Program-made: the position numbers and the translations under genes
Source of the DNA: an uncultured Lachnospiraceae bacterium
GTDB taxonomy: Bacteria > Bacillota > Clostridia > Lachnospirales > Lachnospiraceae
Assembly (NCBI GenBank): GCA_905199445.1
Contig: CAJKGK010000011.1
Coordinates: 27,164 to 91,163, forward strand
Length of the DNA: 64,000 nucleotides
Reading direction: 5' to 3'
Shown here: positions 25,949 through 33,245 of the stretch, one piece after another
Numbering within the stretch: the first letter of the stretch is position 1
Layout of the letters: each line of letters begins with the position of its first letter
Notes under the pieces: model-generated
The model's database searches: none
What the model was told of the DNA's origin: nothing
Seen by the model: only the letters and a program-made list of their open reading frames with translations

Positions 25949-27082
25949 TTACTGTCCTAATTTCACTTCTTTTCCTTCACGGGCAGACTGATAGATCGCA
26001 TCCAGAATCTGAGTTACAACAAATGCCTGCTCCGGTTTTACGACCGGTTCCGTATCGTTCAGGATACATTCTAGCCACTGCCTACACTCAAGATCCTTAG
26101 GTTCCGAAGACTCGCCGGTAAAGAATGCAATGGTTCCGCCCTCGGAAAGCTTCTGCTCAACCAGTTCTCCATGATACGTCCCATTGACGATCAGGTCATA
26201 CTCCCTGCCGCTTGAAGCGCCTCCGCCGGACATTGCTCCGACGATCTCTGCACCGCCTTTCGTACCGCAAAGTGTGCAGGCTGCCTCACGTGAGTCCTTC
26301 ATATTGATTGCCCATGCAGACTCCAGGAAGATCGTTGCCCCGTTCTCAAACTTGATGTATCCGAAAGCAGAGTCTTCGACCTCATATGTCTTAGGATCCC
26401 AGGGTCCAAACATATTCCCCTGTGCCGCAAGTTCAGAATGTCCAAGCTTTTCAAATACAGATCCCATAACGGATACCGGCTTATAGTTGTCCATGCACCA
26501 TAAGGTAATGTCCAATGCATGTGTCCCGATATCAATCAAAGGCCCCCCGCCCTGAAGCTCCTTGTTGGGGAATACGCCCCAGGTGGGAACCGCCCTGCGG
26601 CGAATTGCATGCGCTTTTGCAAAATAAATTTCTCCAAACTCATCGGCATCACACGCCTTCTTAAGCATCTGCGTATCCTGCCGGAACCGGTTCTGGTATC
26701 CGATCGTAAATTTCTTCCCAGAAGCCTTCCATGCGTCTATCATCTTCTGCGCCGACTCTGTGTTGTGAGCCATAGGCTTTTCGCACATCACATGCTTACC
26801 GGCCGCAAATGCATCGCAGGTGATCGGGCAATGTGCCACGTTTGGCGTACATACATGAACAACATCAATCTCGGGGTCTGCCAAAAGCTGCTTATAATCT
26901 TCATAAACCTTTGCATTATCCAAGCTAAAATCCTTTTTTGCCTTCTCTGCCCGTTCTACCTTGATATCACAAAGCGCAACCACCTCACATCTGGCAGACT
27001 GTGCCGTCAAAGCCGGCAAATGCTTTTGATTGGCAATTCCGCCGCATCCGATCACTCCAATCTGTAATTTCCCGTTCTTCAT
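25949..27082 (-). CDS. Gfo/Idh/MocA oxidoreductase, candidate glycoside 3-dehydrogenase
   Basis: 377 residues. Rossmann motif GVIGCGGIA (9-17), catalytic lysine in CEKPMAHN (100-107) and active-site D184-x-x-x-H188 are intact. It resembles the DgpA-type oxidoreductases that oxidise the glucose C3 hydroxyl of C- and O-glycosides with NAD, the step needed before deglycosidase action. It follows the sugar ABC transporter genes and precedes the deglycosidase-like pair, all on one strand with short spacers and a GGAGG site. Oxidation of free sugars or inositols is the alternative. Confidence 0.85.
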   Translation of the reverse strand: MKNGKLQIGVIGCGGIANQKHLPALTAQSARCEVVALCDIKVERAEKAKKDFSLDNAKVYEDYKQLLADPEIDVVHVCTPNVAHCPITCDAFAAGKHVMCEKPMAHNTESAQKMIDAWKASGKKFTIGYQNRFRQDTQMLKKACDADEFGEIYFAKAHAIRRRAVPTWGVFPNKELQGGGPLIDIGTHALDITLWCMDNYKPVSVMGSVFEKLGHSELAAQGNMFGPWDPKTYEVEDSAFGYIKFENGATIFLESAWAINMKDSREAACTLCGTKGGAEIVGAMSGGGASSGREYDLIVNGTYHGELVEQKLSEGGTIAFFTGESSEPKDLECRQWLECILNDTEPVVKPEQAFVVTQILDAIYQSAREGKEVKLGQ

Positions 27083-27098
27083 TTTCTATTTCCTCCTG

Positions 27099-28100
27099 CT
27101 ATTGTTTATTTGCTGTTTCCGCCGCAGCATCCACTAATTTCTGATTCTGTGCGCCCTGCTGTCCCACATAGGCCATTTTCTTAGCAAGCTGACTGCTCAG
27201 ACCAACTGCCACCAAAAGAACAAGCCCCCGAACCAGCTGTGTGACACCTGCATCCAGTCCACACATAACAAGTCCGTTTTCCAGCATAATAATCGTAGGT
27301 GCACCAAATATCAATTTGTATACTTTTGACCCTTCACCGCCCTGTACCGGAATACCGGCAATGAACAATGCCATCATGACCTTCATCTCAAAACCGGAAC
27401 CCATTGTATTGCTTGTTCCACCCAGACGGGCTACGGTGAAGATCCCTGCAACCGCCGCCATTAAACCGGATATCATAAAAGCGATAATCTTGATTTTATC
27501 AACATCCACACCTGTATGCCTGATTGCGACCTCATTTTCACCGATACCACGCACATAATTTCCTAATCTGGTAAAATTCCATATATAATAAATAATAAGG
27601 AGCATAACAACCGTGACAATCAGCTTCACTCCGGTATTGTCAAGTACATATAGGTCATCCGGCAAATAAAAGGCATTATTGCTCAATACAAGATTTACGA
27701 CAGCACGATACCCCATGAGCATGGCCAGGGATGCCATAAAAGAATTGACCTTTAACTTGGCATTTACAAACCCGAGTAAAAATCCAGAAGCAAGCCCTAT
27801 CACTACAGAAATAATGATAAACCAGACAGAATGTCCTGTAGTCTGTGCCGCCATCAGTCCATACATGCCTGCCAGCGCAACGACAACACCGGTACTGATA
27901 TCCGTTCCGGCCATTGCCGTTACGAACAACATACCACCTGCCGCCAGAATTGTAGCAACAGACTGATTAAAAATATTTAAAAGGTTACGGGCTGACAACA
28001 GGGAACCACCTGTTAAAATTGTAAATACCACTAAAATCAACAGGAAGATCAAAACTGGAAGCCAGGTGTTGATATCAAAAGTAAATTTTTTTGTTTTCAT
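27099..28100 (-). CDS. Sugar ABC transporter permease, RbsC type (permease B)
   Basis: 333 residues with about nine to ten hydrophobic segments and the BPD_transp_2 signature NEVAIRHTGVDVDKIKIIAF, a cytoplasmic coupling region. It belongs to the ribose/galactose/autoinducer-2 importer class. Its ATG overlaps the stop of the ATPase gene (TAATG). Two different permease genes occur in this operon, so the importer is probably a heterodimer; the other copy is frameshifted. The C-terminal tail after the last helix is long and polar. The oxidoreductase gene follows after 16 nt. Confidence 0.93.
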   Translation of the reverse strand: MKTKKFTFDINTWLPVLIFLLILVVFTILTGGSLLSARNLLNIFNQSVATILAAGGMLFVTAMAGTDISTGVVVALAGMYGLMAAQTTGHSVWFIIISVVIGLASGFLLGFVNAKLKVNSFMASLAMLMGYRAVVNLVLSNNAFYLPDDLYVLDNTGVKLIVTVVMLLIIYYIWNFTRLGNYVRGIGENEVAIRHTGVDVDKIKIIAFMISGLMAAVAGIFTVARLGGTSNTMGSGFEMKVMMALFIAGIPVQGGEGSKVYKLIFGAPTIIMLENGLVMCGLDAGVTQLVRGLVLLVAVGLSSQLAKKMAYVGQQGAQNQKLVDAAAETANKQ

Positions 28101-29602
28101 TACAACAGCACCTCCATTATTTTCTCCTCATTGAAGTCAGTCGTTCTGGAAAGCATGCCTGCAACCTGGTGATTTTTCATAACCAGAATGCGGTCTGACA
28201 TTCCCATGGCTTCTGAAAGTTCATCTGAAATCATAATAATTGCAAGGCCATTCTCCTTTGCCTTTTTCAGCACGCCGTAGATATAAGCCTTAACACCGAT
28301 ATCCACACCACGGGTCGGACAGTCCAGAATAATATAGTCCAGGTCCTTTACAAGCCACCGGCTCAGATTGACCTTTTGCTTATTACCGCCGGAAAGCCGA
28401 CGCACAATATGATTTAATCCGGACGCTTTCACTTCAAATTCTCTGGAAGCCTTCTCCGCAAGCTGCTTCACCTTCCGTGGATTCTGGAAACCTAGCGGTC
28501 CTGCCATCTCTCCCAGAGAAGGAACGACCAGATTTGCACCAATCCCAGCATTCAACATCAGCCCGTTGGCATCCCTGTCCTTGGACAGATAAGCGCCTTT
28601 TGTCTTAACGATATCGCCCGGCTTCTTCAGCACCTTATGATGGGTCTTGACGGTAACTGTACCGGTTCTTCCTTCTTCCAGTCCGAAAATCCCACTTCCC
28701 AGCTCGTGGATCCCTGCATCAGAGAGTCCACAGACACCAAAGATCTCTCCTTTATGTACCTCAAAGGAAATATTTTCACATTTCCCCGGAACAGTAAGAT
28801 TCCTGACTTCAAGAACAACCTCATCCTGATACGTTTCCTCGCTGTCATCACGATAGTAATCACCGGACACCTCACGTCCGATCATCTGATGCTTTAATTC
28901 ATTCATCGTATATTCTTTTGCATCCTTACAGGCTACAATCACACCATCACGAAGAACTGCGATCTGGTCGCTGATTTCGAGCATTTCTTCCAGATCGTGA
29001 GTGACCATGAGAATTGTTCTTCCCTGCGATTTGAACTGCTCAATAAATTTATATAAGACCTTACGATTATCCATAGATAACGCCTGGGAAATTTCATCTA
29101 ATACAAGAAAATCCGGTTCCGTGATCAATGCTCTCGCCAGCTCCATAATCTTCCTTTGTTCAATGGAAAGTGTCCCGGCAGCCACATCAAGAGGAACCTT
29201 CGGGAGATTCCATTTTTCAAATACGGCTTCTGCATCACGATACATGGCTTTCATATCTACTGCAACGCCCCTTATATATTTGTCCATCTTCCCCAGGAAC
29301 ATATTGACGATTCCCGGAAGATTTCCCACGATCCCAAGCTCCTGCACGACCATTGCAATACCATGCTTCGCCGCGTCTGCCGGGGAATGTGGGGCGTATT
29401 CTTCCCCGTTTTTTATAAATCTGCCGGAATCCTTCTTCTGCATTCCACATACCATAGAAGCAAGTGTTGATTTCCCGGAGCCATTCTCGCCGGCAAGTCC
29501 GAGAAGAATTCCTTTTTCAAGGACAAGATTGATATCTTTGTTTGCTAAGGTAGGTCCGAAGCTTTTGCTGACGCCTTCGATTCGCAACATTTCTTCTGCC
29601 AT
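28100..29602 (-). CDS. Sugar ABC transporter ATPase, RbsA/MglA type
   Basis: 500 residues with two fused nucleotide-binding domains. The first has Walker A GENGSGKST and Walker B LVLDEIS; its signature reads LSIEQRK. The second has a degenerate P-loop region (GLSDAGIHELG, as is usual in this family) but a good signature LSGGNKQKV and the end motif IMISDELSEAM. It powers import of a monosaccharide or small glycoside. The start overlaps the preceding permease stop and its own stop overlaps the next permease start, both as TAATG, so the three genes are translationally coupled. Confidence 0.94.
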   Translation of the reverse strand: MAEEMLRIEGVSKSFGPTLANKDINLVLEKGILLGLAGENGSGKSTLASMVCGMQKKDSGRFIKNGEEYAPHSPADAAKHGIAMVVQELGIVGNLPGIVNMFLGKMDKYIRGVAVDMKAMYRDAEAVFEKWNLPKVPLDVAAGTLSIEQRKIMELARALITEPDFLVLDEISQALSMDNRKVLYKFIEQFKSQGRTILMVTHDLEEMLEISDQIAVLRDGVIVACKDAKEYTMNELKHQMIGREVSGDYYRDDSEETYQDEVVLEVRNLTVPGKCENISFEVHKGEIFGVCGLSDAGIHELGSGIFGLEEGRTGTVTVKTHHKVLKKPGDIVKTKGAYLSKDRDANGLMLNAGIGANLVVPSLGEMAGPLGFQNPRKVKQLAEKASREFEVKASGLNHIVRRLSGGNKQKVNLSRWLVKDLDYIILDCPTRGVDIGVKAYIYGVLKKAKENGLAIIMISDELSEAMGMSDRILVMKNHQVAGMLSRTTDFNEEKIMEVLL

Positions 29603-30593
29603 TATTTTACAACCCCCTTATATCCCCAGGATGAAAGAATACCGCAGAGCAGTACAACGGCCGCAAGACAGATGTCCTGACCTGTACCGGACGGTACGCC
29701 CAACAGGGTTAATACATTAAACAAACCTGCAACAATGACCGAACCAATCAATACGCCCACGATATCATTGAAAATACGGGAGAAAGAGCCTGCGATCAAT
29801 GTAATTGCCAGAGCCTTGAAGATACCGCTTAAACGCTTAAAGATCCCATACCTGCAGTTGTTGTAAAGCGGCCGGTATAAGAAAGCTGCGTAATCACACC
29901 TACCGAAATAATCGCTGCGCCCACAAGCGCTGAAACCATAACCGTCTTTTTCCGATTGATTCCCATGGCCTCTGCGACCTCCCCTCCGCCGCCAATGGCA
30001 CGGAGATTGAATCCCAGCTGTGTTTTGTTAAAAATAAAATATGCAATAACAAACACGCAAAGTGCGATGATAATAATGATCGGGAATGTTCCCAATGCAG
30101 TGCAATGCTTTAAATAAACAACCGCAGCGCCTGCTGTTTTGGCCCGCGCGCCCACATAAATTGTGGCAATCGCTTCAAAGACCAGGGCACATCCAAGACC
30201 TGCGATCCAGGATGGAATCCCGATGTATAAGGAGCAGGAGGCACTTATACATTCACAAATAAGCATTCCCAGAACAGCTCCCAGAATCAGTCCCGGATAT
30301 CCAAGACCAAAATCCTCTACTAAAACAGCGCCGATATTACCGGCAAGTATGGCTTGTGCTCCGATCGACAAGTCAATCATTCCACCTGAAAAAATAAACG
30401 TCATTCCAAGTGCCAGAATCATCGGATAGGTAATCTGCGTCAAAATAGCCTTCAGATTATTGGGGGTTAATAATCTGCCACCTGTAATAAAGTGACAGAT
30501 TATATATACTACGGCAAGTATGCCTATCACGGTTATCTGATTTCTCAGACGTCTCTTTTTCAGGTCAACACTTAAATTTTTATGATGTGTCAT
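29602..30593 (-). pseudogene. Sugar ABC transporter permease A, frameshifted by an 8-bp duplication
   Basis: The frame starting at 30593 (AAGGGAGACACTT before the ATG) encodes an RbsC-type permease that ends early with GMGSLSV and a TAA, about 254 residues in. The missing C-terminus is intact in another frame down to 29602 and ends SSWGYKGVVK. At the junction the minus strand reads TTTAAGCG twice in a row (29834-29841 and 29826-29833). Removing one copy restores GSLSGIF and a continuous protein of about 327 residues, normal for the family. The lesion is recent-looking, since both halves are otherwise undamaged. It could be a true inactivation, a reversible slipped-strand switch or a sequencing artefact. 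Confidence 0.9.
29826..29841. repeat. 8-bp tandem duplication (CGCTTAAA x2) within a permease gene
   Basis: Two exact adjacent copies at 29826-29833 and 29834-29841. Deleting one restores the permease reading frame exactly, so this repeat is the cause of the frameshift. Confidence 0.95.
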
Positions 30594-30622
30594 AAGTGTC
30601 TCCCTTCCCAACAACGAACGCC

Positions 30623-31825
30623 TTAGTTTGCTGCTGCTCTTTCTTCTAATGAATAGTTTGCAATGACCTCCATGAATGCGTCATAATCAAAATCAGCATT
30701 ATACAATCCATCCATAGCCTGGATCTCGGCTGCAGAATAGCATGGGTTCTTAATAAAGTTTTCTGTAAACTGTTCATAAGTATCTGCGGTGATCTGGAAC
30801 GGCATGATATTGTCAACAAATACCATATTGCCGTCAGCATCCTTCAGCGGATTGCCATCCAGATAATTCATCAATGCAACTGTAGCCATGGTTCCGGAGA
30901 TCCAGTAATCACCATTGACGAACTCTACAGGGTTATCCTCTGCAACCAGATACTCAAGAACTGCAGAATCCAGACCAGAGGTAAGAACCTTCACATCAAG
31001 GCCCTGGTTTTTGATCGCATCAGCAGCGCCAATACCATAATCAGAACCGGTACCATAGACAAAATCAATCTCTGGGTTCGCGATCAATGCATTCTCTGCG
31101 AACGGCTGGATATTATCAGCAGAATCTGTATAGACAACCTGCTCAACCGTACCGCCGCCTGCTTCAAATGCCTCTGTAAAGGCCTCGATACGGGGCGTAT
31201 CTGTCGGATCCCCCTGTGCTCCGGTTTCAATGATGCAGCTCTTGTAGCCCTTTTCAAGCGCATACTCTGCAATCAAAGTACCGTACTCTGCATTGGCCGG
31301 TCCAACCGCTCCTGCAAAATATTCGCTTTCCTGCAGTGCTGCAATCACATCCGGATCAGATGGAACCTTATCAGAAAATACATACGGGATCTTTGCTTCC
31401 TCGCACATATCAATCACCGTCTTATACAGGTTATCGGCCGGAAGCCAGATCACAAGCCCGTCACATCCTGCTGAAATCAGGTTTTCGATGTCCTGCACGA
31501 TTTTATCTACCTGGAAATCATCCGATGTGGACTGAGCTTCACTTCCCAGGCACTCGATAACATACTGCTGGTTGTTTGCCAAAGTCGTAAGGGCATAAGA
31601 ACCTGGTCCAAAATAGTTATAACCAATCTTATAGGTGTTCTTCGCTGTAAAACCGGTGTTTTCCACTTCGATCTCCCCGGTAGAAGACGCCCCATTTCCT
31701 GCCTCTGTTTCCGGAGTATCCGCTGTATCGCCTCCGGAGGCCGTATTGCTACAACCTGCAAGCAATGTACAAGTCATGGTTGCTGCTAAACCAAGGCTTA
31801 ATAACTTTTTGATTTTGTTTTTCAT
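30623..31825 (-). CDS. Sugar-binding lipoprotein of the Rbs-type transporter
   Basis: 400 residues. The signal peptide ends in the lipobox LLAGC (Cys25), followed by an acidic low-complexity linker and a periplasmic-binding type 1 fold with the hinge pattern of ribose-binding relatives (DGLVIWLPADN, VKVLTSGLDSAV). It is longer than monosaccharide-binding proteins, which leaves room for a bulkier ligand such as a glycoside. It is the first gene of the operon, with AAGGAGG before the ATG and a -10 box upstream. The ligand is not readable from sequence. Confidence 0.9.
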   Translation of the reverse strand: MKNKIKKLLSLGLAATMTCTLLAGCSNTASGGDTADTPETEAGNGASSTGEIEVENTGFTAKNTYKIGYNYFGPGSYALTTLANNQQYVIECLGSEAQSTSDDFQVDKIVQDIENLISAGCDGLVIWLPADNLYKTVIDMCEEAKIPYVFSDKVPSDPDVIAALQESEYFAGAVGPANAEYGTLIAEYALEKGYKSCIIETGAQGDPTDTPRIEAFTEAFEAGGGTVEQVVYTDSADNIQPFAENALIANPEIDFVYGTGSDYGIGAADAIKNQGLDVKVLTSGLDSAVLEYLVAEDNPVEFVNGDYWISGTMATVALMNYLDGNPLKDADGNMVFVDNIMPFQITADTYEQFTENFIKNPCYSAAEIQAMDGLYNADFDYDAFMEVIANYSLEERAAAN

Positions 31826-31876
31826 GATAAATCCTCCTTTTTATACATCATGTTCATTTCTCCTGTGGTATTTCAA

Positions 31877-31882
31877 ATTATA
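31877..31882 (-). promoter_or_regulatory. -10 box of the sugar operon
   Basis: TATAAT on the minus strand, 51 nt upstream of the binding-protein start. The -35 region is poor (TAGTTT at 17 nt), as is common for regulated sugar operons. Confidence 0.45.
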
Positions 31883-31972
31883 CATCAGCATTTTTGCACA
31901 AACTATCTATTAATCGCCCGTTTTTTTCGCCCAAAATGACGAATTCCGTACTTTTTTCTTCTTCTCTCACCG

Positions 31973-31987
31973 TTGTTTCTGAAACAA
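31973..31987. promoter_or_regulatory. Perfect palindrome TTGTTTC-T-GAAACAA, candidate LacI-type operator
   Basis: Fifteen-base dyad in the 340-bp divergent region between the sugar operon and the lacI-type gene. Matching half-sites TGAAACA (32076-32082) and TGTTTCA (32110-32116) lie closer to the regulator gene. The rest of this region (31826-32165) is AT-rich with no further gene. Confidence 0.5.
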
Positions 31988-32165
31988 GACAACTTTTCGC
32001 ATTAATTCTTGTCCTCTTTGTGCTTTTTTTATATTTTCCTTTTTTTTATTCTCCATATTTGATATATTCAAGTTATGAAACAAATATTTTTATACTAAAA
32101 TTAATGTTATGTTTCACAAAATTTATGGTTTATTACTACGATTCAAGAAAGGATTCTTTCAATTT

Positions 32166-33191
32166 ATGGATAAAAAAGTGACAATTTATGACATTGCGAC
32201 AGCTGCAGGCGTCTCACCGGCAACCGTATCCCGGATGATTCACCAGCCTAACATCGTAACAAAAACAACAAGAGAAAAAATATTAGAAGCCTTCAGCGAC
32301 TATGGCATCCGGCCGGAGGATTTAGCGATAAAAAAAACGGCCGCAAAAAGCGCAAAAACTTCTGCGGACGCCGGGTCCAGGGCGGTATTAGTATGTATCC
32401 CCATCTGGGAAAACCCATTTTATGATGATATCTTAGCCGGTATTGAAAATCACCTGAAACAACATCATTACCATATGATCATTACAAGGGAAATCCCTCA
32501 GAGAAGTACCATCTTCTCATTTATCAATTACTGTTCCAATCTGAACATCGCAGGGCTGGTGATTATGTACGCCATAGCGGAGGATCTGTTAAGACAGCTG
32601 AAATCTGCCTTTCCGATTGTCCAGTGCAGTGAATATAACCCACTATACAGGCCTGTGCCATATGTATCCATTGATGATTATGCCATCACAAAGGCAGCTA
32701 TTGCCTATCTTATCAAAACAGGTTGTAAAAGGATCGGATTTTTTTCGGCCCCCTTTGATTACCGCTATGTGCAGGACCGTTACCGCGCTTATAAGTCTAC
32801 GCTGCTGAGCAATGGACTATCCGTCGATCCGGATTACATCATCCAGGTTTCCGGTTACTCATATAAGCATTTGCTGGAAAGTGCTTATCGTCTGTTCCGT
32901 TTGCCAAAGCTTCCGGATGCCGTATTTGCCACCTCTGACATCCATGCCCATGCCATGATTAATGCTGCCCAGCGCTCAGGTATTCGGGTGCCTGAAGAGC
33001 TGAAGGTGTTCGGCTTTGACAACACAAACTACGCCACACTCTCCACGCCGACCATCTCGACCATTGAGCAGCCGCGTCTTGCCCTGGGGGTCCAAAGTGC
33101 TGAGTTGCTGCTTAAAATGATCGCCCAGCCTTCCGCTGTATTTGAACCAGTGCTTCTCCCCACCAAAATCATTCTTCGTGAATCCACATAA
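32166..33191 (+). CDS. LacI family transcriptional regulator
   Basis: 341 residues from the ATG at 32166 (GAAAGGA upstream). The N-terminal helix-turn-helix VTIYDIATAAGVSPATVSRM is typical, followed by a type 1 periplasmic-binding-like effector domain with FGFDNTNYATLSTPTISTIE near the C-terminus. It is transcribed away from the sugar transporter and deglycosylation operon and probably represses it until an inducer, perhaps the imported glycoside or its keto-sugar, is bound. Likely sites are the palindrome at 31973-31987 and the half-sites nearer its start. Confidence 0.94.
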   Translation: MDKKVTIYDIATAAGVSPATVSRMIHQPNIVTKTTREKILEAFSDYGIRPEDLAIKKTAAKSAKTSADAGSRAVLVCIPIWENPFYDDILAGIENHLKQHHYHMIITREIPQRSTIFSFINYCSNLNIAGLVIMYAIAEDLLRQLKSAFPIVQCSEYNPLYRPVPYVSIDDYAITKAAIAYLIKTGCKRIGFFSAPFDYRYVQDRYRAYKSTLLSNGLSVDPDYIIQVSGYSYKHLLESAYRLFRLPKLPDAVFATSDIHAHAMINAAQRSGIRVPEELKVFGFDNTNYATLSTPTISTIEQPRLALGVQSAELLLKMIAQPSAVFEPVLLPTKIILREST

Positions 33192-33208
33192 TTCCTATTT
33201 CGCCCAAA

Positions 33209-33245
33209 AATGCCCGGTGCCAATTTTCACACCGAGCATTTTTTT
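33209..33245. terminator. Terminator between the lacI-type and AraC-GH39 genes
   Basis: AATGCCCGGTG (33209-33219) pairs with CACCGAGCATT (33230-33240) with one mismatch, followed on the plus strand by seven T. The A-run before it may allow action on the minus strand too. Confidence 0.8.

Noticed and set aside
29001..29720. 239-residue plus-strand open frame
   Set aside because: Antisense to the RbsA-type ATPase with no start signal; a codon-bias shadow.
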